Of a stretch of DNA of 64,000 nt, positions 24,736 to 35,867 are shown in pieces. The position numbers and the translations under genes were made by a program. Position 1 is the first letter of the stretch; each line of letters begins with the position of its first letter. The notes under the pieces are model-generated. The model had not been told where the DNA came from, did no database searches, and saw only the letters and a program-made list of their open reading frames with translations. This DNA is from Filosporella fistucella (lineage: Eukaryota > Ascomycota > Leotiomycetes > Helotiales): contig JAQJZZ010000011.1 in assembly GCA_030077755.1 (NCBI GenBank), forward strand, positions 2,542,001-2,606,000, read 5' to 3'.

Positions 24736-25853
24736 TCAGTGAAATCCGTTGATGGCTTTGTATGTTGGCCCTACACCACGACCTGAGTATGCGGCGCTAC
24801 CATCTTCGAAATATGGGTGGGTACATGATTGTTTGGCGGAAATGCGTCCAGCAGGATCGTATACAAGCATGTGTTCCAGGAGGTCCAATCCCTTGTCATC
24901 GAGATTTGAACAAAGAGGAATTGAATGATCGCGAACCCATTTAGGGAACGAAGGCTTGAAATCAGGGAAGCAGTTCTTGTCCATCACACCAGGCCATTCC
25001 TCTTCGGTTGGAGTACCAAGGAGCCTGTAGATATTAGTAAAAAGCTGGAAGCAAGGTGTGTGGCAACAACATACTTGAAAATTTTGAAAATTTCATCAAT
25101 CTCAGAATCTCCCGGGAAAAGTGGCTTTCGAGTACACATCTCTGCAAAGATGCAACCAACAGACCACATATCAACACCAGTAGAGTATTGGCGGCCACCG
25201 AGTAAAATTTCTGGGGAACGATACCAGAGTGTGACAACCTCGTGAGTGTATGTTCGGAGAGGTACACCAAACGCACGAGCAAGACCGAAATCAGCCAGCT
25301 TCAAATTTCCATCTCGGTCGATGAGGAGATTTTGAGGTTTGAGATCACGGTGCAAAACACGATGACTGTGGCAATACCTCACACCCTCGCACAACTGGCT
25401 CATGAACTTTTTCACCATAGCATCACCAAGTCCAAGTCGTCCCAAATCGCCAGATCCTTCTGGAAGAGCTTTGCCTCTGCCACCATCTGAAATCGGAAGT
25501 GCTTCCATATATTTCTTCAAGTCCAGATCAAGGAACTCCATAACAAGGTATAACTTATGTCCATCGGCGTGTACAATGTTGAGAAGTCGGACGATGTTTG
25601 GATCGTTCATCTCCTTCAGGAGAGAAATCTCTCGAATGGCAGTACTTGGCACTCCTTCATCTTCAGCTTCCAGGCGGATTTTTTTCAGCGCGACAATTCG
25701 ACCAGAATTTTGGAGGTCTCGAGCCTTGTAAACCACACCATATGTTCCTAGACACGTCGTAAGCAAGGGCCGCGTCGTACATGGAATTGTACACAGGATT
25801 TGCAGCATCAACTAACCTTCTCCAATCTTCTCCAACTTCTGGTAGTTCTCCAT
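24736..25853 (-). CDS. CDK1: Cyclin-dependent kinase 1 (Cdc2/Cdc28/NimX)
   Basis: Main cell-cycle Ser/Thr kinase. Predicted 332 residues from exons 25853-25817, 25747-25075 and 25024-24736, all in phase. The first exon is only 37 nt ([12 protein letters not shown]), and the Gly-rich loop GEGTYGVV is completed across intron 1, with the inhibitory Tyr of Wee1 control in it. Diagnostic motifs are the cyclin-binding helix [17 protein letters not shown], the DFGLARAFG metal-binding loop, and the T-loop [15 protein letters not shown] with its activating Thr. An insert of about 20 residues ([20 protein letters not shown]) before the alpha-E helix lengthens it over yeast Cdc28 and is seen in filamentous fungi. 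Confidence 0.97.
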
Positions 25854-26320
25854 GATGTGAGGTGATATGTGTCTAGGATTGAAAAGAGTGTGGTGGACTA
25901 ATTGCTGCAAATAATTCTGCTTTTCGATGTGTGGTGGGGCGGTGTACCAAAGGAGGGGTAGTCTTTATGGACTATGAAAGCATCGAGGTCGCAGAATGAA
26001 GTCGTGAAGAGGTGTAGGTCGACAGGAATTGTTGTGTCCGAAATTGAAGAGGTTTGTCGAGAATGTCGAGGTCCAGGTCCTGGGTTGTTGGATGTAGCTG
26101 TGTTGTCAGGAGTAAACAAAAGTTGGCGCGAAAGTCAACATGGCAGACGCGGCTCGCTAAACATCAAGGCTGAATATTTTTGCGGCGATACGCACTTTGA
26201 TTGATCAATTCGTTTGATTTTTTTGCGTTTGGAGATTGTCTTAAAAGCTATCGACTTAAATTCAATTTTGGCTACTTGAATCGAATTTGGAGTTTGGTCG
26301 CTCTTTCCCGAGTTATCACG
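25854..26320. promoter_or_regulatory. Divergent promoter between CDK1 and the AlkB-like gene
   Basis: 467 bases separate the two start codons and must carry both promoters. A short 73-codon ORF at 25898-26119 on the minus strand has no features of a gene. I see no clear TATA box. Confidence 0.45.
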
Positions 26321-27390
26321 ATGTCTGAAGCCAATGCCAAAGTCCATTTAAATCCTCACGAAGTTCCTCCACAAGTGTTGAAGGATCTTTTCAAGATATG
26401 GAAAGGCTCGGTGTCTCCTTCCGCTGATGAAATTCTGCGAAGAGTAGTTGAAGACGGTATGACGAGTGTGGAAAGTATATCACAGGCTAGTTTGAAGGAA
26501 GTATTCCAAGAGTTTCATAGTGGGTCAGGTCAATTAGAGGATGTCTCGGACTGTGGATCTGTCTACCGTTCTGAAGTGATTCCAGGTAGGACTGATATTC
26601 TTCATAAAACGTTCATTTACTATGTATACATCAAATGGCCACCTTGATAGATTTCTGACTTTGCCCAGGTCTCTTCTTTCTTCCTGCTCTCCTCCCCCCA
26701 TCTACGCAGCAAGACTTGCTATCAAAATTACTACATCGAGATCTATCAGATCCGAAGCACAAAACAAATCTTCATCTTCATTACAATGTAAAATATCCAA
26801 AGGAGCAATATTCTTTCTTCTCGAATGATGCAAACGAAGTTGCGTTTCATCCCAAAGATACCACGGTTCACAAACCACTCACAACTAAAGCTGCGGTCGA
26901 GAAGAAGATTCGATGGGTGACATTAGGGGGTCAATATGACTGGACAAACAAAGTCTATCCTTCAGAACAGCCTCCCCAATTTCCTCCCGATATTGCAAAT
27001 CTCATACGAGGTCTTTTCCCCGCAATGGAACCTCAAGCCGCTATTGTGAACCTCTACTCTCCTGGCGACACTTTGAGTCTACATCGAGATGTGAGCGAAG
27101 AAGTTGATCGAGGGTTGGTGAGTGTAAGCTTAGGATGCGATGCAATTTTCATCATTGGGCTTCACCACAACGATTCTGGGGCGATTCGATCCACGGTAAT
27201 TCGGCTACGATCTGGCGACGCTGTCTATATGACAGGAGAGTCGCGCTTTGCATGGCATGCTGTCCCAAAGATTGTTCCTAGGACATGTCCGGCATACCTG
27301 GAAGACTGGCCAGGCTCTGATTTTCCTGAATGGAAAGGTTGGATAAGCAATAAACGCATCAACCTCAATGTCCGTCAGATGCGAGAATAG
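26321..27390 (+). CDS. AlkB-family 2-oxoglutarate/Fe(II) dioxygenase (ALKBH1-like)
   Basis: Oxidative demethylase of methylated nucleic acid bases. Predicted 328 residues from exons 26321-26585 and 26669-27390 (83-nt intron, phase 1). Catalytic features are the iron-binding H-x-D (LHRDVSEE), the distal His (WHAVPK) and the 2-oxoglutarate-binding R-x-N-x3-R (KRINLNVRQ) near the C-terminus. YDWTNKVYP and FPAMEPQAAIVNLYSPGDTL are family signature stretches, and the spacing resembles ALKBH1. The start ATG 26321 is chosen because upstream codons are not protein-like. Known members act on DNA, tRNA or mRNA; which substrate applies here cannot be told. Confidence 0.92.
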
Positions 27391-27654
27391 GTGTTCCTTC
27401 GATCCTGACACGTATTATATAATAATCTCAATTACAATATCTTGAAGCATCCGAAATCCAATGCCGCTTTATTACTTCCCACTTTCGGTTCGGCAGAACA
27501 TAGCGACCGTCGATGCCCAGCCCAGAGCCGTCGACTACCCCTCCATCATGCACGATATCACTCCATATAAATAAGATTCAAAAAAGGACTTGAAAGAAAC
27601 TACCCCTCGGTAATTGAGAAGACTGGGAAATAGTTATATTGGAAAGCATCCAAA

Positions 27655-29689
27655 ATGGTCGACTGGAAAGCACTTGGAGAGAAGAAGCGTGACTCTGTTA
27701 TTGCGCTCATCCCCAAAGCCTGGTTATTGCCATCGCCAACTCCTCCGGTGTCAGAGCAACGGGATGTTACTGGCAAATACATTCAGAAATTCCTATCACC
27801 CAAGGAAATCGAGATTACGGAAACAGATGCTGTCGGAATTGTAAAGAATACAACCTCTGGCACTTGGAAAGCTCGAGATGTCGCAGAAGCGTTTTGTCAT
27901 CGGGCAGCTCTGGCTCACCAAATGGTAAGAACGTTACATTTGCGAAGCCGCATTTACTCAGTAATCTAGGTCAATTGCCTACATGAAATATTCTTCGAGG
28001 CCGCCCTCGACGATGCCCAAAAGCTAGATGATTATTTCGCCAAGAATAAGAAGCCCATTGGGCCCTTGCATGGACTTCCAGTCAGTTTGAAAGACCAATT
28101 TCATGTGAAGGGTGTAGAGACTACAATGGGATATATTGGCGTAAGTTCGAATGATTCCTCTATTGTCCCTTTACTCCAATCTAGTCATCAAATTCCAGAC
28201 TGACAATGAAAAGTGGATCAATACGTTTGAAGGCAAAAAAGGCACTGGAAAAGAAAGAGTATTCGAGAGCGAAATGGTCAAGGAACTGCGCAACTCTGGG
28301 GCAATTCTGTACTGCAAGACCAGTGTTCCCCACACTTTGATGGCTGGTGAAACGGTGAACAATATTATCGGTTATACTTGGAATCCCAAGAACCGGAATC
28401 TTTCCTGTGGTGGTAGCTCAGGAGGCGAAGGAGCTTTGATCGGATTGAAAGGTAGTCCTGTCGGTTTCGGTACAGATATTGGCGGAAGCATTAGAATCCC
28501 AGCTGCATTCAATGGTCTCTTTGGCATTCGCCCATCGCATGGTAGATTGCCTTACGAAGGTATGGCAAATAGTATGGACGGGCAAAATTCTATTCTATCG
28601 GTCGTGGGCCCACTTGGAACTTCAGTTGGAGCTCTCAGGCTAGTCATCAAAAGCCTCCTCACGCAACAGCCCTGGCTACATGACCCCCTCGTGGCAGAGA
28701 TTCCATGGCGAGACGAACAAGAGCAAGCGGTTCTTGACATCGTTAAGAATAGCGGTGGGGGCCAACTTTGTTTCGCTGTACTGGCCAGTGATGGAATTGT
28801 TCGACCTCAACCACCAGTCCGGAGGGCAATCGACATGGTGACCAAAATTGCGGAGAAACTAGGGCACAAGATCATTCAGTGGAACCCGCCCTCTCATAAG
28901 AAAGCTCTTGAATTGGCAGTATGTTTTCCTTCTGCCTTAATCACTTAGACTGACGAATCAAGCTCAAAACATGGCTGTATGATGGCGGAGCCGATGGTCA
29001 GAAGTCCCGAATCTTTGATAACACGTACTAACATTCAACAAGTGCATGGCGCTTTTGCCCTTTCAGGGGAACCAATGGCTCGACAAATTTCGTCTGTGTA
29101 TTCCACCCTCAAGGAACAAGCTACCGCTTCTATGATTGCAGAAAACAATGTCGCCAAACGTCAGTATCAAAAAGAGTATATGGAGTATTGGAACAGTACA
29201 GTTTCAGAAACTGGCACAGGGCGGCCCGTTGATGCTGTTATCGTTCCATTAGCACCCTTCGCAGCTGCCAGACCTAATATGTATGATCACATCGGTGCGT
29301 ATTTCCAACCAATTATAAACTAATTTTGCTCAAATAGAGCAAAATTTAGTACTAGTGAGTTCAAAACTAAGAGAGTAATGCCAGGCTACAGCGTGTTCGT
29401 GAATCTACTCGATTATACTGCAGCAGTATTACCGGTAACTCTGGTAGACAAGAATATCGATGTGATCGATGAAGGGTACACGCCAATTAATGAATTAGAT
29501 GCAAAGGTGCTTGCATCTTGTAAGACTTTCCTCACATCTATTGAGGTGTTACTAACAATCATAGATGATCCAGAGATCTATGATGGTGCACATGTGTCCG
29601 TCCAAATATTCGGTCGTCGATTACAAGAAGAGAAGGTTCTTGCCTTGACAGAGCTTCTGGCAAATGCTCTTGGGAAGGACACTACATAG
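27655..29689 (+). CDS. Amidase (acetamidase-like, amidase signature family)
   Basis: Hydrolyses amides to carboxylate and ammonia, typically in nitrogen scavenging. Predicted 563 residues from seven in-phase exons: 27655-27924, 27970-28140, 28214-28918, 28963-28996, 29043-29294, 29385-29519 and 29565-29689. The Ser-cisSer-Lys triad is visible: Lys in LHGLPVSLKDQF, cis-Ser in the Gly/Ser-rich CGGSSGGEGALI, and the nucleophile Ser in GFGTDIGGSIRIPAAF. YDGGADVHGAFALSGEP is typical of fungal acetamidases. The 34-nt exon 4 is supported by a perfect TACTAAC branch point in the next intron. Intron 6 (29520-29564) is 45 nt and has no in-frame stop. The next gene downstream is a Zn2Cys6 factor on the same strand. 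Confidence 0.93.
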
Positions 29690-30293
29690 GACTGTTCTTT
29701 TGATTTTCTCCAGAATGTTCTGTAGAGAGAATCTCTTGCCGGTTGATTTGGGAACAATGACAACTAGTGAAAAGCTTCATGGCTTCTACGTCTGGACGTG
29801 CAGCAGATTGTACAAGTTTATTTGGCACCAACATTTTTTCAAGTATTTTCAATTAATCATGATCTACAGAAGTTTACCAAGCGAATACATGGTTGCAACA
29901 AGTTTTAGTTCTATTATGTATCGTATGCTTGGAGAATGATGGTGCCAATGGCTTTAACACGTGACATCAGAAGAATAGCTTCCTCGGGTTCTCTGTAGCG
30001 TGAAGGGCCCCTGTAATATTTCGCTACTTTTGAATCCGTATTTCTCCTGTTCATTCATTTATTATGTAAGTTTACAATTCTGCAGTTACGCATTTGGTGG
30101 ATCAGCTCTGGAGTACGACTGAGTAAGCATGCATCCCCCTGATTCAAGTCCATGCGCTAGTCTCAGAAAGGAAACCGAGCATAGTGGAGAAAGTGTGCTT
30201 AGCATCTAGTTCCATCTTTATACTCTCCCCAGAGATAAAACTCCTAGGCTTGTCAATACACAGACTTCGATCACCTCGCTTTCCTCTTTAATC
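29690..30293. other. Intergenic between amidase and Zn2Cys6 gene
   Basis: 604 bases with no coding signal that I trust. Presumably the amidase 3' UTR and the promoter of the regulator. The 91-codon ORF 29664-29939 overlaps the amidase end in another frame. Confidence 0.4.
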
Positions 30294-31622
30294 ATGGACA
30301 TAGACACAAAACCCGGCTTTAAAGTTCTCTCATTCATTAACTCCGACTTGAAAATCCGTGATTACAAAAAACAAAAGCAACACAGGAAATCCAGATCTGG
30401 CTGTCTCCCCTGCAAAGAGAAAAAGGTTAAGGTCCGTAATTTCTCTCTGATTTTCCCTTCTTGTCTATTGAAACTTATGTCATGCTAGTGTGATGAGCGT
30501 AAACCAATGTGCGTACGATGTCGACGAAATAGGAGAACTTGCGTGTATGACGGGTCTCATGAGCGCGAGCGTGAAGATAACGTTGGCATTACAATTACAA
30601 AGCTCTCTACAGTCAGCTCAATTAGTGCTCTATACCCCAGTCCGAGAAATGGAACCCCTGGTACTCAGCTCCTGCATCATTTCTGTACAAACTGGGATAC
30701 TATATTCCAAATGCCTGGTCGTGATGAGTTAGTCTCGCTCTCGCAGTCAAATTCTCTTATCCGCAACACATTACTTGCCATTACTGCGTGCCACTTGCGG
30801 CATAAGTCTCCAGAGATATTGCAGCATCGTATCGCAGAACATTTCTACCAGTCCCTTGCCATCCAGGACTTTCAGATAGCACTTGAAACACCCGGCAAGT
30901 CACTAGGACAGCAAGGAGTAAATGCACTACTATTAGCTGCGCTATTGTTAAACATGATCGCTTTCACGCTTCCGCAAGACAATTGCGGCGTTGAAGACGA
31001 TCCGAAATCTTCCTGGGTCTTCAGCTTCAAGGAAGAAAGATTGGGATGGCTAGCCTTGCAAGCGGGTCTCAGACCTCTTTTGATCTCACTGTCATCGTAT
31101 ACGGAGAAGACTATAGCATTTCTAGATCCCATTATGTTCGGTCACGGAAAAGCCGGCTGGGGAGAAATCCGAAAATTCCAAAGCTTGGGTCATGTTCCTG
31201 AGACTTGGATTAGAGCATTCAAATTGAAGAATGACGGCTTCACTTGCGAATCCAACAATGCCGACCAGGATATTTTTGGACCAGCCGCGATCGCGCTTGC
31301 CTATCTACGGAGCATTCATCCTCCACAGTCAATGATACTCCTCAATTGGGTGTTTCTCACAAAGATGCATGGAGATTTGAGATCTCTTCTCTACAAGAGG
31401 GATGAAAGGGTGTTGTGGCTGCTTGGGTACTGGTTAGGGCTGATGTGTCGATACGAGGGAATCTGGTGGTGTCAGCGGCGTGTGAGGAGGGACTACGAGG
31501 CGGTGCGCATGCGGCTTCATGAGCTGCAGCTCGGTGAACGTGCTGGTGTTGATGGGGCGTATTGGAAGGATATGATGCATGAGTTGGAACTTGCGCCTGT
31601 ACTTCCACGAATAGAAAGCTAG
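30294..31622 (+). CDS. Zn(II)2Cys6 transcription factor (UPC2-like layout)
   Basis: Predicted 423 residues from exons 30294-30431 and 30489-31622 (57-nt intron, phase 0). The N-terminal basic stretch HRKSRSGCLPCKEKKVK joins CDERKPMCVRC and NRRTCVYDG across the intron, giving a full C6 zinc cluster with canonical spacing C-x2-C-x6-C-x6-C-x2-C-x6-C. The rest resembles the fungal-specific factor domain of UPC2/ECM22-like proteins: LLHHFCTNWDTIF, then RNTLLAITACHLRH. It converges with a short-chain dehydrogenase only 205 bases away and follows the amidase, so it may control one or both, but that is inference. Confidence 0.88.
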
Positions 31623-31827
31623 CTGTTTGCAAGAAAAGAAATGGTATACTTTCTCATCCCTTTGCAGCTCACACGCTTCGTGTCTCTCCATTTCGCTGTG
31701 CTGCTATATGGATTATAAAATCTCGGGTGTTAGATGATATTTTCGCTGTAGTTGCTCACAACCTTTCAAAAGGAAGAATTGATATGATCTCATATTCTAG
31801 AGGCTATAATAAGAATACTGAGCTTCC

Positions 31828-32701
31828 TCACCAAGGCTGAACACCAGTAGCGCCAACCACCTTTCCCACTTCCGAGTCTCGCTCCCCCTCAATGACACAT
31901 TTAACAAAGTTGCCACCCTCTGAAGGATCTCGCGCTCCCATCTAGAGTGTGTTAGTCAAAAACTTGACTCTTTGACGAGTCATCTTAACTTACCTTTTTT
32001 AGTTGTTCAATCCCAACGTTCCCAAGATTAGTTGCGAGAAACCCGGGGGATATAGCCCAGACTTTTACCCCATCGTTGAGGAGAATTCGATGCCACTGTT
32101 TCATCATCATATTGAGTCCAGTTTTTGCGCTCCGATATGACTCGATAGGATTGATTTCCTTTGGCTTTGGCCAGCCTGGTGCCGGTGAGGCATTGATGCG
32201 TTGTAGCGCTGGGTGATCAAATTTCTCGGTGTAGACCAACGCAGAAGTCCCGCTTGTGATGAAAATCAGTCGAGGATGGTTTGATTTGAGAAGTAATGGG
32301 ATTGCTTCGCTCGTGAGAACTTGAGTGCCGGCGACATTGGTATCCCATGACTTGTTCCACGCCTCACGGATACTCAGCTGGCCGTCTCTGAGAGCTCCGT
32401 CATAGCCTGCGCCGCCGTTATTGACCAAGACATCTAATCGACTGAATGTTGACTTGATGGTCTCGATTGCTTTGTTGATGGACTCATCTGAGGCAAGGTC
32501 CAATTGGAGTACGCTAAGGCTGCTCAAGGAAGATGGGATTTCTTGTTGCACAGCTGCTACGGCAGTTTCACCGTTGCTAACGGCACGACTGCCAACGATT
32601 ATGTGGTATGATTGCAGACTTTTATACAAGGCCTTGACTATTTCAAGTCCAAGACCTGTGTTGGCCCCGGTGATGAAGACGATCGTCTTGTCTTGTGACA
32701 T
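31828..32701 (-). CDS. Short-chain dehydrogenase/reductase (classical SDR)
   Basis: NAD(P)-dependent oxidoreductase, predicted 273 residues from exons 32701-31994 and 31941-31828 (52-nt intron, phase 0). The Rossmann cofactor motif is TGANTGLGLEI, the structural motif NNGGAG takes the place of NNAG, and the catalytic triad appears as Ser (FITSGTSAL) and YxxxK (YRSAK). PGFLATNLGN follows. The last exon supplies GARDPSEGGNF ... GVQPW, the common C-terminus of this fungal SDR group. I start at MSQDKTIVF; an in-frame ATG further upstream would add an unlikely 35 residues. The substrate is unknown. Confidence 0.93.
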
Positions 32702-34149
32702 TGTTGCTGGGTAGGGAGTGAAGATTGTTTGAGATGGAAGAGAAAGAAGACAATGTTGACTTTGCCATCGGAGCAATATTTGGTACTTATAGGGTCCGTA
32801 GAACACCTATCTTAATCAAGTGCTCTTTGATCAACTCGCTTAGAGAGGAGAGGAGCAGAATTGGCACGGGAGTTATGCTTATTAATTTGTCTGGCTCGGT
32901 TTCCTCTTTTGATTAGCGTAGCGTATCTACTACTATATCTAACCCGATACGATGCTAGTTTATGAGATACTAGATGTGAATGTACAATCTGATGTGGGGT
33001 ATCGCTGCCGCCGAAGAAATACCATTGGAAGTGGATCATGAATCATGATAGCTTGATCCGTTTCATGAGCTCGCATCAATTTTGATTAGCTAAGATGAAG
33101 ATCTGTTGCTAACAGTTGCCAGCTTCAAGAGAAAGTTAAGACTTTGATAGAGCTTTCAAAGATACTCATGCCATGATTCGAATGAAAAACCTATAAGTCG
33201 GCTTCGTCGACCATTAGATGAGATTGTGAAGAAAAGTGCGATTTGGTGCGATTTAGTTCTAATAGGCCATGTGCTGTGGTCATATTATTATTAAACATCC
33301 ACATCAAGATCGTATTCTAAGTAATTGAGCGAAGGCAAGGTGAATTTTATCAAAAGATGATGCAAGAAGATGTACAATAGCCTCAATATCTTCAGTTTAA
33401 GTATGCAGGGTCAATATATCTAGGAATGAGATAGATGGAGGGGAAAGGTTCAGCGAATGCACGTTCGCACGCGAACATCACGCGTTGCGGGGTTGAGCTC
33501 CACACGTCAACCTGGGCCAAAGTTTTAATCTGTTGATGAAGAAACCAACACTTCATCCAGAGACACAGCTAAAATCATACCTGCGCATATTATGGATTAT
33601 ATCAGCTATGGTCATCGTCATTCGCGACTTTACCTCACAAGATGAATTGCTGGCAGCGCTTCATTATCTCCCAGAGTAGGTGCCCGTCCACTTCTTCCTG
33701 CCGTCGACCGATATTCCACAAACCGAGGGAGTGGCAGACGGCCAGAATATTACCGCCAGCTGGCACGTCATTAGCGATGATATCAACTATCTGCAAGTAG
33801 CAAGAATTCGGAGGGACGGGCGGATGTACTGTTTCAGAGCGTTGATAAAATGGCCCTGCGACTGTCCTTTTTGTGCTTAGCAATTCCGTCTTCCAATGTG
33901 GCAGAAGCGGGTAACATTCAACTATAAAGATGTATTGACCGATGATGAAAGCCGTGTCATGGTACCAAGATTGATCCAAACTGATGGAATAATGTGCTGA
34001 TCTACACATAGGCCAGAAACTACGTCAACCAAACACAAATCAATTTACAATACCTTCGTGAGTAGCTGGAAAGTGAAGGAGACATCATAATCAGAAGATG
34101 GAAGAAGAAGGGTGGGAAGCTAAGGGCTTGCTATGTTCCATGAGATTGA
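32702..34149. other. Gene-poor stretch upstream of the SDR
   Basis: About 1.4 kb. A 124-codon ORF at 33635-34009 (minus) and a 66-codon ORF opposite it have no recognisable content. This stretch borders the decayed gene to the right and may contain more relics. Nothing is callable. Confidence 0.4.
32784..32791 (-). promoter_or_regulatory. Candidate TATA box of the SDR gene
   Basis: TATAAGTA on the minus strand, 83-90 nt before the SDR start codon, a usual distance for fungal TATA elements. Only position and sequence support it. Confidence 0.35.
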
Positions 34150-35269
34150 CCCTCAACTATATCCATTTCAACAGACCGACTTTCGGTTTGCAGAAGAGTT
34201 TTCCAAGCGGCCAAATTAGAAACAGCTGGTGTTCTGGTATACCGCGATCCAGGCGATACCCCGGGGCTTGCTCACCGCCCTTTTCGAGGAATCTGCTTAT
34301 TGCCATACCTCAACCTCGAATCTCTCACACAGAACCCGGCTCGATTATTGAACCTCATTTACAATCGTGTCAAATACACCTCACAACAATGGGCTCCTTA
34401 TGATAACCACCTGCTTGACAGTTAGTGGAAGATCGGGTCCTTAGCGACGTCCTACAATAGCAATTGTATCGTTATGTATGGTCCTGACTCTGGCAAACTC
34501 CTCCCATGGCAGCAAGGCACTGCACATGAAGGCGATATTATTGGCTTCCCTAGAGCAATTCTTGTCCTAGAAGCTCAAATGATGCTTTCCACGTTCTTGA
34601 TATCTGTTATAGAAAAGCTCGTGGAAGAACCGGGGATGAGACTGAATCGAGTATGTTCAACACTGCCCTCGAGATTAGCTTGAAGAAGGCGACTGGCCAG
34701 TCTAGCTGCATTGAGTTTGCCTCTGTCTTTATCAACCAACCGGTTGTTGGACCCCCTACCTTTGACCCATCAAAGTTGCTGGTGACCTCCCAAGGACAAG
34801 TGAACTACCATACAGATCATCTTTGGTTACTGCACACGGATCCTTTGTTTCTACGAAGATATTCGAAGCTGGTACTTGATGGAGGGTTTCAGGAGCATCT
34901 CAAGATTGTCAATCAGCACCGCTTAGTAGCCCATAAGTTGTTGGAGATGCGATGAAATTTTGGAACTGGGAATGGATCTTACAAGAGGTGCAGAAGATAA
35001 AGTCTCTTCTACCAGATATCGGGACGACGTCAATTTCATTCTCTCTTATACTTCGGTCTAATTGTCGAAAGCTATAACCACGATATTGTTTGGTGCAGCA
35101 AACTGACTGCTTTAAACATAGTCCATGGCACGATCAAGGTAAACTCGTGATTCATAAACCACACCCAGAGCCAAAATTTGAAGCATGGAAACTTTTGGGG
35201 ATAGATAAGAGAATGGGCAGGTGGTTTGACTGGAACGCGGGTGTCTTTGAGTTGGACGTAAAGGCGTAA
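34150..35269 (+). pseudogene. Disrupted gene of a fungal hypothetical-protein family
   Basis: Several protein-like stretches follow each other on the plus strand in different frames with no splice sites that join them. Examples are YPFQQTDFRFAEEF near 34160, AGVLVYRDPGDTPGLAHRPF and FRGICLLPYLNLESL around 34225-34320, MYGPDSGKLLPWQQ at 34474, NYHTDHLWLLHTDPLFLRR near 34806, FWNWEWILQEVQKIK just after 34955 in a new frame, and PKFEAWKLLGIDKRM before a stop at 35267-35269. The order resembles a widespread uncharacterised fungal family that I know only by this pattern. Frame changes at about 34200, 34955 and 35110 indicate decay by small indels. Some breaks could be unusual introns. Function unknown. 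Confidence 0.55.
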
Positions 35270-35867
35270 ACTTTGTGAGAGGAATTTTGGATGATAATGA
35301 TCAGCTGAATTGTTTTGGATTAGCCGTCGGAAGGGGTAAAAGTAAACAAGTGTTGAGTTTTTATACTTGTGTGTCTAGGATGCGTCATTCTGAGTTTTGA
35401 GTACAGCTAAAATCAATAAATTCTCAATATTTGTAGAATTTCAGTTGTATTCGGCATGTAAACGTTCAATTGCGAGTCGTAGATGGTACATAACTCACAA
35501 ATGTTCTGGTTTCAGTTATTGAAGCTTCCATGGTGCAATTCTCAATGACTTGACGCTCTCTTAACTGTCCCAAGAGTCCAGTACGTTTATACAACACGAT
35601 AGAATCACAAGCACTCTGAATATTCCCTTAGGAATGTGGATTTACGAATCTCTACTTGCTCAAGTAATCAGACATGAACAATCACATTACCCAGACAACG
35701 TTATTGACTCTTCGCTCTTTGCTTTATAAAGCTCACTATCTTCAATCGATCTTGCTAAGATATAGCGATTCATGCCAGCTCATCTTAAAAGTCATTTCAT
35801 CTCTACTTCAGAAATACAGTTAAATACCCCCACCACAACCAAGCAGCGAATGCACATACCACAACCA
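35270..35867. other. Intergenic, 3' of the cysteine-rich gene
   Basis: 598 AT-rich bases with no coding signal. Probably the 3' UTR region of the minus-strand gene to the right. Confidence 0.4.

Noticed and set aside
32784..32806. Earlier in-frame start of the SDR giving about 35 extra residues
   Set aside because: It overlaps the candidate TATA box, and the added sequence is not SDR-like; MSQDKTIVF fits the family start.
33635..34009. 124-codon minus-strand ORF
   Set aside because: No recognisable motif, no splice context, and it lies beside decayed sequence.
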